NCBI GenBank assembly: GCA_023376005.1
Contig: CM042157.1
Location: 57,975,292-58,039,291, forward strand
Direction of reading: 5' to 3'
Length of the DNA: 64,000 nucleotides
From: Doryteuthis pealeii
Lineage: Eukaryota > Mollusca > Cephalopoda > Myopsida > Loliginidae
Shown: piece by piece, positions 32,618-45,623 of the stretch
How the letters are laid out: each line of letters starts with the position of its first letter
Position numbering within the stretch: the stretch's first letter is position 1
Program-made: the position numbers and the translations under genes
Notes under the pieces: generated by a model
Databases searched by the model: none
Told to the model about the DNA's origin: nothing
The model's input: the letters and a program-made list of their open reading frames with translations, nothing else

Positions 32618-32727
32618 AGATTAAGGAGCTAAGCAGCTCAATAATGAGTTAAAACAGGACTGCAGAGAGCGGCTATGTCTTCATTGTTCAATGAACAACC
32701 AAATGTAGATGGAAAATTTCCGCCTGC

Positions 32728-32802
32728 AATGTCTGTGACTGCATCTGGCAAGTCCAGAATTGGACTAATGAGCCACCAGAGGTCCACAAATGAAGACATG
32801 GA
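32728..32802 (+). pseudogene. LINE C-terminal finger (copy A)
   Basis: Same finger as 48627-48701 but with single-base indels that break the frame. Confidence 0.6.
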
Positions 32803-32923
32803 GTGATGTCATCATTGTCCTGTGACGGACTTGGCAAAAGAAAAGAAAGAAAAGATGTGTGTGCAATGTAATACCATGGATTTATTCAAGCTTATCTCTT
32901 TTCTGTCTTTTGTTTTTTTTCAG

Positions 32924-33021
32924 TTTACGATAATCTTATAAAGGAATATGAGGATTAAGGAAAAAAATATTTACGAAGAAAGATACTGTCGAAATGAAGC
33001 TGAAAAAATATGCAAAGGCAG
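32924..33021 (+). pseudogene. broken copy of shootin exon 48826-48920
   Basis: Acceptor and donor are present, but the 98 nt carry five single-base length changes against the 95-nt exon, mostly in A or T runs, and give an in-frame TAA (GAG GAT TAA). Either a decayed duplicate or uncorrected read error; the homopolymer bias favours read error. Confidence 0.8.
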
Positions 33022-33065
33022 GTAAGTGGGAACTTTGGTTATAAACATGAGAAATTAGATCAATC

Positions 33066-33108
<43 letters not shown>
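33066..33108. repeat. (TA)n tract
   Basis: TA run that ends at the 3' end of the S2 SINE. Confidence 0.95.
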
Positions 33109-33111
<3 letters not shown>

Positions 33112-33112
<1 letters not shown>

Positions 33113-33405
33113 CAACCCCTCCAATGAGCAGGATGTGACACAAGGTCATTTCCTTAAGTAGGAGTTTAACAGTTTTTGAATTCAGAGTTTTCCTTCTCCT
33201 AGACCGGTTGCCTAACTAAAGGTTAAGAGTGTAAGTCTGCCCTACATATTTATCCATAGTTGGAGGGAGAGTAAGATTCATACCTTTCCCAAGGGTATTA
33301 GGCAACGAAGTGAAATGCAATTTACCATATCTAGGATTTGAACTTGGGGCAACGAGTCCGTTTCCCATGATTTTTAACCCTTACACTATGCGCTTTCCAT
33401 CAATT
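33112..33405 (-). repeat. tRNA-derived SINE, family S2, with tRNA-like head
   Basis: Right end on the minus strand: AAGCGCATAGTGTAAGGG (A box) and CCCCAAGTTCAAATCCTAG (B box). Body then runs to CTCATTGGAGGGGTTGGTG and the TA tract. Confidence 0.75.
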
Positions 33406-33955
33406 CAAATATAAAAGTTTCTATGTCGAGATGCATGTGCATTTTTTATATTCAATTGTACAATAAGCACATTGGGCATTAGGGTAGGTCGATTTTGAAT
33501 TGTACGTCCTCCCATGTTGGAAAAGTTGCAAATTAACATAAAGAATTATCACACAAAATATTTTTTGTCAAAATGAGGAAATTGATTTCAATCTTTTAAA
33601 TGTTATCCAGCTTGTTACAGCTTAATTAATGAGCATATCATAGGTATTGGTGATAATTTTCAATTTGAATTCTAGTTATAATACTTATTCATTTCATATT
33701 AGTAAAATAAAATGCAACCTTTTTCTGTTTAAATATTGAAAATGCTAAAATTTGTCTAACCAATTTTCTGTGGCCAAAATGTTGTGAAAAACGAAGGATT
33801 TTTAGTGCCATTTTACTGACAGATCTTTGATACTAATTTCCTCAAACAATGGTGCAAATAAGAGATCTAGTTTTTGTATCAGTAATTAATTATACAAACA
33901 TACAAACTTTTGCTGTTTGAAGAGAATTTGATATTACAAAAAAGTGAAAATCTAT
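33406..33955. other. low-copy intron, copy A
   Basis: AT-rich, matches 49271-49806. No gene. Ends where copy B begins. Confidence 0.6.
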
Positions 33956-36900
33956 TGCAGTCCTAGCTCGTATTCTCTCTCTCTCTCACCACTCGTATCT
34001 CTCTCTCTCTCTCGCTCTCTCTCAGTCCATCGTATCTTATCTCTCTCTTCTCTCATCTTCGTCTCTCTCTCTCAGTCACTTGTATATATCTCTCTGCTCT
34101 CTCTCTCTCAGTCCACTGTATCTATCTCTCCTCTCCTCTCAGTCACTTGTATCTACTCTCTTCTCTCTCTCACGTCACTCGTATCTATCTCTCTCTCTCT
34201 CTCAGTCCACTCGTATCTATCTCTCTCTCCTCTCTCAGTCCACTCGTATCGGTCTATCTCAGTCCTCTTAATCTGCACCTATCGCCCTGTAGTTGGGGCT
34301 GTAGAACACAATGCAATCTTTTAGGTGAGCTGTGAGCTAGACTTGGTGCCTCTTCCAGGCATACCATACTCTACTTTGATCTTACTTAGGCTAGCCAGAT
34401 CAATAAACTGTTTTACAAAAAGTATGATAAACAAAATGCAATTGGCAAACAACCTACTATCAAATCAAGAAAAATCTTGAAAAAGACATAATAATTTGAA
34501 CCATCCCTCACAACCTACTGCTTGTGGCATGAATAACCCTGGAATGATTGAGAGCCATTAAAATCACATCAATCATCTACTTCATATCTTATCCCATCTA
34601 CTCATCTATCAATGATATATGATTTCTTTTTTTAAAATTTCAGTTAAAATTTGATCGAGGAAGAAAGCAGGAAAAAAGGAAGCTTTAAAACAGTACAGAG
34701 AAACATTGAAAGAGTTTCGAACTGGTAAGTTAGTTTATTTGTCTGAATTTTTGACATCAGGCTTGATATGTATTATTTGATTTCTAGGACTGTTGTCCTC
34801 ATCTTTATTGTGATATGTAGAATATATATACAGGTAATGAAAGTATAATAGTTTAATAATTTTTTTTTATGCATTACATGTTTTCTCAATTCTTTAAGTA
34901 TGTTCTTAATATATGGCAATAAATCTGTGTTGTTGTTGATGGTGCGCCCCCAACATTTTGCTATGTTGTTTGTGAATGGCTGAATCACCATTTTCTGGGA
35001 GATGGTGTGATAGACAGAGTCACAATGAGTGCCGCCAGAATCCCTGATTTTAACACACTTTTTTCTTTGGGGTTGGTTGAAAGAGCTAGTCAATGAAGCC
35101 AACAACTGAGAAGAAATGGAAAACGAATTATGAGATTTTTATTTCTGCATCACAATCGTTCTGGGACACAATCAGTTGGCATGCTGCCGTCGCTGGGGCA
35201 TAGAATGCACTGACTGCCCTCTGAAAGGGTAAAACTTCCCCACTAATGGTGCCACTGTCGGTCGTGTGGTGACCCGTGATGCTAAGGATAGAACGCCAGG
35301 TGGCAAGTCAGTCACTGACTTGCAATATTCCTTTAAGGCTTTTTCTGGGGATGGGCGTCGGAGAGGCCCCCTCCGATCAATCGGCTGACACGTCAAGCCT
35401 AGCACCTAATATTGATGTCCCAACCCTATTGCCCTTATGGCAACCACCAAATCCTTCTTTTTATCATATGGTGCTAGAAGGCAGTGATTGAGGGTCTAAC
35501 ATGTCCTGGGAATGACGTTAAACTCTATCTGATAGTGAGGTTCCAGTTTTGGAGGTTTGGGGAATGTGAGCACTCCTTCATCACCGTGCTTCCTGGTCCG
35601 ACTCTGACCCAGAGTGGGCCCTGTTAGGGCCCCATCTATGGGTTGAATAGAAAAACTAGTTAATAAACAAATTGTATTATGCATTAAGAAATGAATTCAT
35701 TTTACAATTTGTGGCATTAAATGACACCGAGGTTGATATGCATAAAACAAACGCAAACAAACCAGTTGTGTGTGATTCCCAAGCATCTTGCTTGATGCCC
35801 ATATAGAATTTTAAATAAAATTCCATGTTATGTCTGCTCTTCTCATCATTCATTTTTTGTAAAAATAACAATTCGGAAATGAATTATAAGGATTTTTAAA
35901 ATATGGAAAGGAGTTACTGTATATGGAAGAGAAAAGGAAACCATGCTACTCTTGAGGATAAAGTTAAATACTTGTATAGGGAAGGACATTGTAAAAGAGA
36001 AGGATTAAAGAAGTAGCTCATATGTTGGGCATATAGTGGTCTTTAAGTAGACAAGTATAGATGTAATACAATATGAGAACAATAATTGAAAGGACAAGAT
36101 CAAATTGTTTTTAAACTAAATTACTTTAAAATAAAAATATAGAAAATAACTGATGTCAAGGGATTTCACTTCAAGTTGTGCAGGAAAAGTGGCCCAAAAA
36201 CCCATTTTAAAAAAAAACGATTGTGACGTTCCTGTTATGCTCTTGGATTAATAGGCATGCCAAAACAATGATCATTATTATTTGAATGAGTCTTCAAAAG
36301 ATTTTTTTCTGCTCTTGGCATAAACATGTAAGAATTATAAAACCACAGGATAATTTTATACTTTCGCACAAAAACTTATATAAAATAAAACTGTTGCCCT
36401 CAAATAAAAAAATGTGATTTTTTGACTAAAATCTATATTTTTTATGTTTCATTCTCATTATACTAAAATACTAATTGTAGGATAAAAGTAAAAATAGATA
36501 GAGAAGGACATTTGAAACAGAAGACAATCTTAAAGAAGACTGCTATGTGGGCTTAGTGGCCTCTTGAGTGACCAAGTATAGAGAACACAATATGGGAACA
36601 ATAATTGAAAAGACAGATCAATTGTTTTTAAACTAAATACTTTAAAAAATAAAATATCAGAAAATAACTGATGCCAATGGATTTACACTTCAAGTTGTAC
36701 AGGAACACGCATAAACTAATATAATTATTCTTTGTTTTGTTTTTCAATGAAAAATACACTTCTTAGAGATTGCTAAGTGGGCAAAACAATGATGTCATTA
36801 TTTTGAATCCGATCTCAAAATTTTTTTTAATGCTCTGACAAACTATTCAAAGGATTCCAGTTTGGTCATTACTATGCTTGGATAGACAGGGAAACTTGAA

Positions 36901-39330
36901 GAAGGACACGGATACAGCAACCAAAACAGTGTTTTACATACCTACAATAAGTTGGTTTGTTTTGTTTTTACGGCATATCAACCTCGGTGGGTCATTAATG
37001 CTGACAAAGTTGTAAAATGATTCATTCATTTAATGAATATAAATTTTGTTTATAACTATGTTTTCTATTGCAATCCCATAGATGGGCCCTAACAGGTACT
37101 ACCACTCGGGGTCAAAGTGGACGCAGGAGCAATGGTGATGAGGGGTGCCTACATTCCTCAACCTCCAAAACTGGAAACGCTCACCATCAGCATAGTTTAA
37201 TGTCATTCCCAGGACATGTAGACCCTCAGCCACGCCTTCTAGCACCATATGAATAAAGGATTGGGGTTGCCATAGGGGCAATAGGTTGTGTCAATCCTAT
37301 AGAGCTAGGGTTGACGTGGGCCAGCTGATTGATCAGAGTGAGGCTCTCCTCCGCCGCTGTCTAACTCAAAAAAGCTCTAAAGTGGAATATTGCAAAGTCA
37401 TTGGACTGCCAGCCCACCTGGTTCCTATAACTTAAGCATCACGGGTCGCCACCCACTGCCAACAGGTGGCCCCATTGGGGGATCTACCCGTCTGCAGGGG
37501 TCAGTCGGGTGCAATTCCTAAACCCCAGCCACATGGCAGTCTACAATAAAGAGAAGTTTATATATGGGTTTATCTATTGGAAATAGTACTCAATACGCTA
37601 AGTGACTAATTATATAGACCTAAATGAGTCAGACACTATTACTTAGGTTTCAACCGATGGTTCTTCAGGAAATATCTGACTTAGAATTATCCTGATGAAC
37701 TATTGGGTAAAACTAGTAGATAGTGTCTTACTCATTTAGCGTCCTTATAATTATGGTCTACTTAGCGCTATTGAAGTACTTTTACATATATAACTTAGAA
37801 AACCCCATAAGTTTTTGTTTTGGGGGGGGGGCACTACATGCAATACTGATGATTATGTTTCAGAAAGTACGGCTTGTTGGTCTTTTTTTTTTGTTTCTTT
37901 TTTTTCCCCTGATATCAAGTTTGAACTTTTTTATTTTGAAAAACAATTATCTGGGTTTTTTCATACAGGTTGGTTGTAGAAATAATATATATATATATAA
38001 TCTCCTAATTCTTTGGTCCAATTCATGGTTAAATTTTGGTCTTTCTTTTTGTAATTATTTCAGCAGTAGGGGTAAATATAAATGACAGAATCCTTAATAC
38101 AATACCTCTCAGAGAAACTCAGCTTGTGTACAAGAATAGAGAGGAGGGGCCCATGCCTGACCTTGTAATTTAGACCTGACTAAAGTAATATGTTGCATTT
38201 GAACAGCTCCTTACACACTAGTGGGCTAGTCCATGTGGACGCCACTGAATCGACAAGAGAGAATTTGTTAACATGTACAAACTAGGGCTTCTTACAATAT
38301 GTGAAGATCAAAAAGCTGGCTTATAGTGGTGTGCTTTAATAACTTATCTGTCAATAGCAGGACATGACATAAGGTCAATTTTGAATGGATACAAGCTGGT
38401 TTAAATTCAGAATTTCCTTCTCACCCTTTACCAATGTGATATACAGCCCTGTTGGCTGGGCGCTTTAGAAATACACACTGCACCTCCTGCAGAGGGGTAA
38501 GACTGTGGTGGGTGACCGGTGATTCCTAAGGATGGAATCCTGGTGGATGAGCAGTCCATGACATGGAACACCCCACTTGGGCCCTTACTAACTAGCAACA
38601 GGCAGTCGGAGAGGCCCCTCTGACTCAGTCAGGTGTCATGTCAAGCCCTAGCAATTATAATGTCCGAACTCTTTGCACTTATGGCAAGCCCCAATCTCTT
38701 TATCATTATAGTGCCTAGAAGGTGGTGGCTGAGGTCTTCATGTTCTTGTATGACGTTAAATCTCTATCGATGGTGAGGTTCCGAGTTCTGGACGGTCGGG
38801 AATGTGGAGGGCCTCTCTCATCAACCATTGCCCCAGGTCCAATCTGACCCAGAGTGTATGTACCTGTTAGGGTACCTCTATGAGTTTAAATAGAACAAAT
38901 GGTCCTAGAAGAATGTGTTTCCCCCCCTGATGAAAGAAGGAATAAAACAAACATCTTCAACATACAATCCGTAAAACCAACCCAACAATTGTTGTAGCAA
39001 GGCTAGAGAGCCCTAATCTGGCCTATTTATTTACCCAGTTATATACCCATAACATTGTATATAAATGGGGAGAGAGAAGGGATGAGATGGGTTCTTAATG
39101 TTCTGCTTCGTCAGTAGCCATCTTTCTTCTCGGTTTGATTCCTTCTTCTTCTGGCTGGATGTCTTTCTTATTACTTGGTTATAATGATTAAGCAAGCTTC
39201 ATTGTTTTTTCTTTATTTTTATAAAAAGACCAAAGCCGAAAAGTGTCTTACCACGCGGTGAGAAGTTGGCATCTAAGGAGCAGACCCGTGGTGTCCTTTG
39301 CTCCTAAGATGCCAACTTCTCAACCACATG
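33956..39330. repeat. large repeated unit, copy B (partial, indel-rich)
   Basis: Starts inside the TC/CAGTCCACTCG array and ends inside the fold-back element (CTTCTCAACCACATGG). It covers the part of the unit from the array to the fold-back. Against copies A and C it differs mainly by single-base gains and losses every 10-40 bp, with few substitutions. Contents: array 33960-34280, exon relic 34644-34724, mariner 34915-35170, R600 35185-35770, Penelope-like 35955-36635, inverse R600 36950-37555, palindrome near 37590-37770, R600 38445-39000. Confidence 0.9.
34644..34724 (+). pseudogene. broken copy of shootin exon 26387-26468
   Basis: Acceptor AAAATTTCAG and donor GTAAGTTAG are kept. 81 nt instead of 82, with one inserted base near the start (TTAAAATTTGATCG) and two missing near AAGAAAGCAGG, so the frame is lost. 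Confidence 0.85.
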
Positions 39331-39525
39331 GTTTTTCACTAGCGCCAGACTAAGGAGATTGTTTTTTGTGTCTGAGGTGGAGCGCCACACCTACCATCAG
39401 CTCCTTAGTTTACCGCACAGATCTCTATGCTACTCATAAGCTGTGTTGGTGAGGGCCGGTATTGAACTGGGAACCTTGTGGGTTTCTAGCTGAATTCTCT
39501 ACCGACTGAGCTATTCCCGCCCTAA
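39331..39525 (-). repeat. SINE S1, truncated
   Basis: Corresponds to 23290-23477; the left part is missing at the B/C junction. Confidence 0.8.
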
Positions 39526-39534
39526 TCCTGTAGC

Positions 39535-39930
39535 CATCCACAATCAGCTGATTACGTCAACCTAGCATATATATGATTATCCAACTCTATTGCCCCTATG
39601 GCAAGCCTCAACCCTTTTTATCATATATGTGGCTAGAACATGGTGACTGAGGGTCTTTCATATTCTGGGTATGACATTAAACTCTATCTGATGGTGAAGT
39701 TTCATTTCTGGAATTTAGGGAAATGTGAAATAACCCTTCATCACCAAATAACACCCAGGTCCACTCTGACCTGGAGTGGTAGTACCTGTTAGAGTCTCAT
39801 CTATGGGTTAAATAGAAAAAAAATGAGTTAAAAATAAATTGGGGTAACCATCAAGAATGAATAAAACAAAAACGTCTTTGGGCATAAATAACCCAACAGG
39901 GGTTGACACGCAGTAAAGGTCAACTACGCA
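39535..39930 (+). repeat. R600 fragment
   Basis: Counterpart of 23506-23870. Confidence 0.7.
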
Positions 39931-40106
39931 GTTTATAAATACATGTGAAGTTATTTTTTAAATTTATAAATACACGTGAAGTTATTTTTTAATCTAAAAA
40001 AACTTTTGAAGTTACATAAAACATTTGTAGCAATTAATTAATACACATGCAATCATATATACAAATAAACAAGATTTTTGGCCTACAAAACAAAATGATC
40101 AACAAA

Positions 40107-41693
40107 TATATCTATCTCAGTCTATTTCATATCTATCTATCTCAGTCTATTCATATCTATCTATTAGTCTATTCATATCTATCTATCTCAGTCTCATATT
40201 CTATCTATCTCAGTCTATTCAGTCTATCTATCTATAGCCTATTCATATCTATCTATCTATCTAGCTATTCATATCTATCTATCTATCTATCTTCTATCTC
40301 CGCCTATTCATATCTATCTATCTATCTCAGCCTATCATATTATCTATCTATCAGCCTATTCATATCTATCTATCTATCTCAGCTATTCATATCTATCTAT
40401 CTCAGCTACTCATATCTATCTATCTATCTCAGTCTACTATATCTATCTATCTATCTCTCAGTCTACTCATATCTATCTATCCTATCTACTCTATCTATCT
40501 ATCTATCTATCTACTCATATCTATCTATCTATCTATCTATCTCAGCCTATCAATATCTATCTATCTATCTTCTCAGCCTACTCATATCTATCTATCTATC
40601 TATCTCAGTCTAATATCTATCTATCTATCTATCTCAGTCTATCTCATATCTATCTATCTATCTATCTCAGTCTACTCATATCTATCTATCTATCTATCTC
40701 AGTCTACTATATCTATCTATCTCAGTCTACTCATATCTATCTATCTCAGTCTACTCATATCTATCTATCTCAGTCTACTCATATCTATCTATCTCAGTCT
40801 ACTCATATCTATCTATCTCAGTCTACTCATATCTATCTATCTCAGTCTACTCATATCTATCTATCTCAGTCTACTCATATCTATCTATCTCAGTCTACTC
40901 ATATCTATCTATCTCAGTCTACTCATATCTATCTTCTCATCTATCTATCTATCTATCTCAGTCTACTCATATCTATCTATCTCAGTCTACTCATATCTAT
41001 CTATCTCATCTACTCATATCTATCTATCTATCTATCTATCTAGTCTACTCATATCTATCTATCTATCTATATCTATCTATCTATTACTCATATCTATCTA
41101 TCTATCTCCGCCTACTCATATCTATCTATCTATCTCCGCCTACTCATATCTATCTATCTATCTCTAGCCTAACTCATATCTATCTATCTATCTCAGCCTA
41201 CTCATATCTATCTATCTATCTCAGCCTACTCATATCTATCTATCTATCTCAGCCTACTCATATCTATCTATCTATCTCAGCCTACTCATATCTATCTATC
41301 TATCTATCATATCTCTATCATCTATCTCTACTCAATATCTATCTAATCTATCTATCTCATCTATCTATCATCTATCTCAGTCTACTCATATCTATCTATC
41401 TATCTATCTCATACTCATATCTATCTATCTATCTATCTCAGTCTACTCATATCTATCTATCTATCTATCTCAGTCTACTATATCTATCTATCTATCTATC
41501 TCAGTCCTACTCATATCTATCTATCTATCTATCTCAGTCTACTCATATCTATCTATCTATCTATCTCAGTCTACTCATATCTATCTATCTATCTATCTCA
41601 GTCTACTCATATCTATCTATCTATCTATCTCAGTCTACTCATATCTATCTATCTATCTATCTCAGTCTACTCATATCTATCTATCTATCTATC

Positions 41694-41740
<47 letters not shown>

Positions 41741-41991
41741 CAGTCTACTCAGTCTACTCTCTATATCTATCTATCTATCTATCTATCTAGTCTCTCTCGT
41801 ATCTATCTATATATCTCCGTCTACTCGTATCTCTCTCTCTCTATCTATCTCAGTCTACTCATATCTCTCTCTCTCTCTCTATCTCAGTCTACTCATATCT
41901 CTCTCTCTATCTCAGTCTACTCGTATCTCTCTCTCTCTCTCAGTCCACTCGTATCTCTCTCTCTCTCTCTCTCTCTCTCAGTCCACTCGTA

Positions 41992-42028
<37 letters not shown>

Positions 42029-42238
42029 CCACTTGTATCTATCTCTCTCTCTCTCTCTCTCAGTCCACTTGTATCTATCTCTCTCTCTCTCTCAGTCCAC
42101 TTGTATCTATCTCTCTCTCTCTCTCAGTCCACTCGTATCTATCTCTCTCTCTCTCTCAGTCCACTCGTATCTATCTCTCTCTCTCTCTCAGTCCACTCGT
42201 ATCTATCTCTCTCTCTCTCTCAGTCCACTCGTATCTCA
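40107..42238. repeat. TATC/TC array with periodic CAGTCTACTC (copy C)
   Basis: Same left-to-right change of spacer as in copy A, but the CGGTCTACTCGTA block is much shorter and a regular 28-bp stretch (TATC2 plus CAGTCTACTCA) is seen at 40720-40930. Confidence 0.95.
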
Positions 42239-42560
42239 GCCCTGTAAGTTGGGGCTGTAGAATACACCAATGGCACCTCCTGTTTTTTTGTGGTGAGCTG
42301 TGATGCTTAAGGATGGAACCTTGGTGGCTCTGTCCATGGCATACCATACTCTACTTTGATCCTTACTTAGGCTAGACAGATCAATAAACTGTTTTACAAA
42401 AATATGATAACAAAACTGCAATTGCAAACAACCTACTATCAAAATCAAGAAAAATCCTTGAAAAAGACATAATAAATTTGACCATCCCTCACAACCTACT
42501 GCTTGGCATGAAATAACCCTGAATGAGTTGAGATGCCATAAAATCAATCAATCATCTACT
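42239..42560 (+). repeat. R600 fragment with internal deletion
   Basis: Counterpart of 25999-26325. Confidence 0.65.
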
Positions 42561-42621
42561 CATATCTATCTCCATCTACTCATCTATCAAATGATATATG
42601 ATTTCTTTTTTTAAATTTCAG

Positions 42622-42703
42622 TTAAATATGATCGAGGAAGAAAACAAGGAACAAAAGGAAGCTTTAAAACAGTACAGAGAAACATTGGAAGAGTTTCGAA
42701 CTG
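42622..42703 (+). CDS. SHTN1: shootin-1 exon, phase 0 to 1 (copy C)
   Basis: Base-for-base identical to the exon at 26387-26468, with intact acceptor (TTTAAATTTCAG) and donor (GTAAGTTAG). It encodes LNMIEEENKEQKEALKQYR through EEFRT plus one base. It is the copy linked to the intact downstream exon 48826 without a broken exon in between, so if only one copy is real or used, this and 26387 are equally coding-competent but this one has the simpler splice path. If both exist in the genome, they must be mutually exclusive, because joining them shifts the frame. Confidence 0.8.
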
Positions 42704-42805
42704 GTAAGTTAGTTTATTTGTCTGAATTTTTGACATCAGGCTTGATATGTATTATTTTGATTTCTAGGACTGTTGTCCTCATCTTTATTGTGATATGTAG
42801 AATAT

Positions 42806-43160
42806 ATATACAGGGTAATTGAAAAGTAACTATTTATAATTTTTTTTTTATGCATTACATTTTTCTCAATTCTTTAAGTATGTTCCTTAATATATGGCAA
42901 TTAAATCTGTGTTGTTGTTTGATGGTGCGCCCCCACATTTTGCTATTGTTGTTTGTGAATGGCTGAATCACCATTTTTCTGGGAGATGGTTGGATAGACA
43001 GAGTCCACATGAGTGGCCAGCCAGAATCCCTGATTTAACACACTTTTTTCTTTGGGGTTGGTTGAAAGAGCTAGTCAATGAAGCCAACAACTGGAAGAAA
43101 TGGAAGGACGAATATGAGAATTTATTCTGCCATTCCACAATCGTTCCTGGGACAATCAGT
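42806..43160 (+). pseudogene. mariner-like transposase fragment (copy C)
   Basis: TACAGGGTAATTGAAAAG terminus, then a frame reading DGAPPHFAIVVCEWLNHHF, then GRWLDRQSPHEWPARIPDL and FFLWGW. The catalytic Asp of DGAPPHF is present. A short deletion removes TPCN before FFLWG, and frameshifts follow. No N-terminal DNA-binding part. Confidence 0.75.
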
Positions 43161-43168
43161 TGGCATGC

Positions 43169-43770
43169 TGCCCTGTCGGCTGGGGCATTAGAATGCACTG
43201 ACTGCACCTCTGCAGAGGGGTAAAACTCCCCCAATGGTGCCACCTGTCGGTCGTGGGTGGTGACCCGTGATGCTTAAGGATAGAACCCAGGTGGCAGAGC
43301 AGTCCATGACTTGCAATATTCCACTTTAGGCTTTTCTTGGGCTAGATGGGCGGTCGGAGAGGCCCCCTCCGATCAATCGGCTGACCACGTCAAGCCCTAG
43401 CACCTATATGATTGTCCCAACCCTATTGCCCTTATGGCAACCACCAATCCTTCTTTTTATCATATGGGTGCTAGAAGGCAGTGATTGAGGGTCTACATGT
43501 CCTGGGAATGACGTTAAACTCTATCTGATAGTGAGGTTCCAGTTTTGGAGGTTTGGGGAATGTGGAGCACTCCTTCATCACCGTTGCTCCCTGGTCCACT
43601 CTGACCCAGAGTGGTAGTACCTGTTAGGGCCCCATCTATGGGTTGAATAGAAAAACATGAGTTTATAAACAAAATTGTATTATGCATTAAGAATGAATTC
43701 ATTTTACAACTTTGTTGGCATTAAATGACCCACCGAGGTTGATATGCCATAAAACAAACCAAACCAAAAC
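43169..43770 (+). repeat. R600 repeat, full-length reference copy
   Basis: CCTGTCGGCTGGGGCATTAG, GGGGTAAAACTCCCCC, GGTGGTGACCCGTGATGC, GATGGGCGGTCGGAGAGG, GTCAAGCCCTAGCACC, GGGAATGACGTTAAACTC, CCCATCTATGGGTTGAATAG, then ATTAAATGACCCACCGAGG and GATATGCCATAAAAC with CAAACC repeats. About 600 bp, no ORF, no clear A/B boxes. Confidence 0.85.
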
Positions 43771-43960
43771 CAGTTGGTGTGATTCCCAAGCATCTTGCTG
43801 ATGCCCATATAGAATTTTAAATAAAACTCCATGTTATGTCTGCTCTTCTCATATTCATTTTTTGTAAAAATAACAATTCGGAAATGAATTATAAGATTTT
43901 TAAAATATGGAAAGGAGTTACTGTATATGGAAAGAAAAGGGAAACCATCTACTCTTGAGG

Positions 43961-44122
43961 GATAAAGTTAAAATAATTGATAGGGAAGGACATTGTAAAA
44001 GAAGAGATTTTAAAGAAGTAGCTCATATGTTGGGCAATAGTGGTCTCTTAAGTAGACCAAGTATAGAGATGAATACAATATGAGAACCAATAATTGAAAG
44101 GACAAGATCAAATTGTTTTTAA
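43961..44122 (+). pseudogene. Penelope-like C-terminal remnant (copy C, first)
   Basis: Frame reads DKVKIIDREGHCKRRDF, then KEVAHMLGNSGLLSRPSIE, MNTI, a TGA in place of Trp, and EPIIERTRSNCF, stop. The REGHxKRRxxKEAxHM...LSRPSIEMNTIWEPII pattern fits the segment after the GIY-YIG endonuclease of Penelope-like elements (recalled). 53 codons. Confidence 0.55.
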
Positions 44123-44490
44123 ACTAAATTACTTTAAAAATAAAAATATCAGAAAATAACTGATGTCAAGGGATTTTACACTTCAAGTTGTGCAGGAGTG
44201 CCAACCAATTTTAAAAAAAAACGATTGTGACGCTTCTTGTTATGCCTCTTGGATTAATAGGCATGCAAAAACAATGACATTATTATTTGAATGAGTTCTT
44301 CAAAAGATTTTTTTCTGCTCTTGGCATAAACATGTAAGAATTATAAACTCACAGGATAATTTTATACTTTGCACAAAAACTTTATATAAAATAAAACTGT
44401 TGCCTCAAATAAAAAAAAAATGTTGATTTTTTATAAAATCTATATTTTTTAATGTTTCATTCTACATTATACTAAAATACTAAATTGTAG

Positions 44491-44652
44491 GATAAAGTAA
44501 AAATAATAGATAGAGAAGGACATTTGAAAAGAAGACATCTTAAAGAAGGACTGCATATGTTGGGCTTTAGTGGCCTCTTGAGTAGACCAAGTATAGAGAT
44601 GAACACAATATGGGAACCAATAATTGAAAAGACAAGATCAAATTGTTTTTAA
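44491..44652 (+). pseudogene. Penelope-like C-terminal remnant (copy C, second)
   Basis: Uninterrupted 53 codons: DKVKIIDREGHLKRRHL, then KEGLHMLGFSGLLSRPSIE, MNTIWEPIIEK, TRSNCF, stop. Upstream the frame is broken at once (TAG at 44488). The reverse transcriptase is absent. The following 350 bp (to about 44985) is the 3' region, with ATGCCATCTTCAAAAG and GGAACACTTGAAGAAGGAC. Confidence 0.6.
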
Positions 44653-44989
44653 ACTAAATTACTTTAAAAATAAAAAATATCAGAAAATAACTGATGCCAA
44701 TGGATTTTACACTTCAAGTTGTACAGGAAACACCAATAAACAATATAATTATTTTTGTTTTTTGTTTTTTCAATGAAAAATGACACTTCTTAGATTGCTA
44801 AGTGGGCAAAAACAATGATGTCATTATTTGAATGCCATCTTCAAAAGTTTTTTTAATGCTCTGACAAACTATTCAAAAGGATTTCCCAGTTTGGGTCATT
44901 ACTATGCTTGGATAGACAGGGAACACTTGAAGAAGGACACAGGATACAGCAACCAAAACATGTGTTTTACATACTACAATAAAGTTTGG

Positions 44990-45575
44990 TTTGTTTTGTT
45001 TTTACGGCATATCAACCTCGGTGGGTCATTTAATGCTGACAAAGTTGTAAAATGAATTCATTCTTAATGAATAATACAATTTTGTTTATAAACTCATGTT
45101 TTTCTATTCAACCCATAGATGGGGCCCTAACAGGTACTACCACTCCGGGGTCAAAGTGGACCAGGGAGCAATGGTGATGAAGGGGTGCTCCACATTCCTC
45201 AAACCTCCAAAACTGGAACCTCACCATCAGATAGTTTAATGTCATTCCCAGGACATGTAGACCCTCAGCCACCGCCTTCTAGCACCCATATGATAAGAAG
45301 GATTGGGGGTTGCCATAAGGGCAATAGGGTTGTGTCAATCCTATAGGAGCTAGGGGTTGACGTGGCCAGCTGATTGATCAGAGGAGGCTTCTCCGACCGC
45401 TGTCTAACCCAAGAAAAGCCTAAAGTGGAATATTGCAAGTCATGGACTGCTCAGCCACCTGGGTTCTATCCTTAAGCATCACGGGTCGCCACCCACTGCC
45501 AACAGGTGGCCCCATTGGGGGAGTCTTACCCCTCTGCAGAGGTGCAGTCGGTGCATTCTAACACCCCAGCCAACA
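44990..45575 (-). repeat. R600 repeat, reverse orientation
   Basis: Counterpart of 28905-29520. Confidence 0.85.
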
Positions 45576-45623
45576 TGGCAGTCTACAATAAAGAGAAGTT
45601 TATATATGGTGCTATTGGAAATA

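Larger units (their letters stand above)
23290..33955. repeat. large repeated unit, copy A
   Basis: From TTCACTAGCGCCAGACTAAG (S1 SINE) through the TATC array, exon 26387, mariner, R600 and Penelope-like remnants, to AAAAAAGTGAAAA near 33950. It matches copy C (39331-49806) in order throughout. The left part is clean; from about 29900 rightward single-base indels increase, and exon 32924-33021 is broken. At 29560-29738 it has a TA/TG tract and an R600 piece where copy C has one palindrome arm, a real structural difference. Confidence 0.9.
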
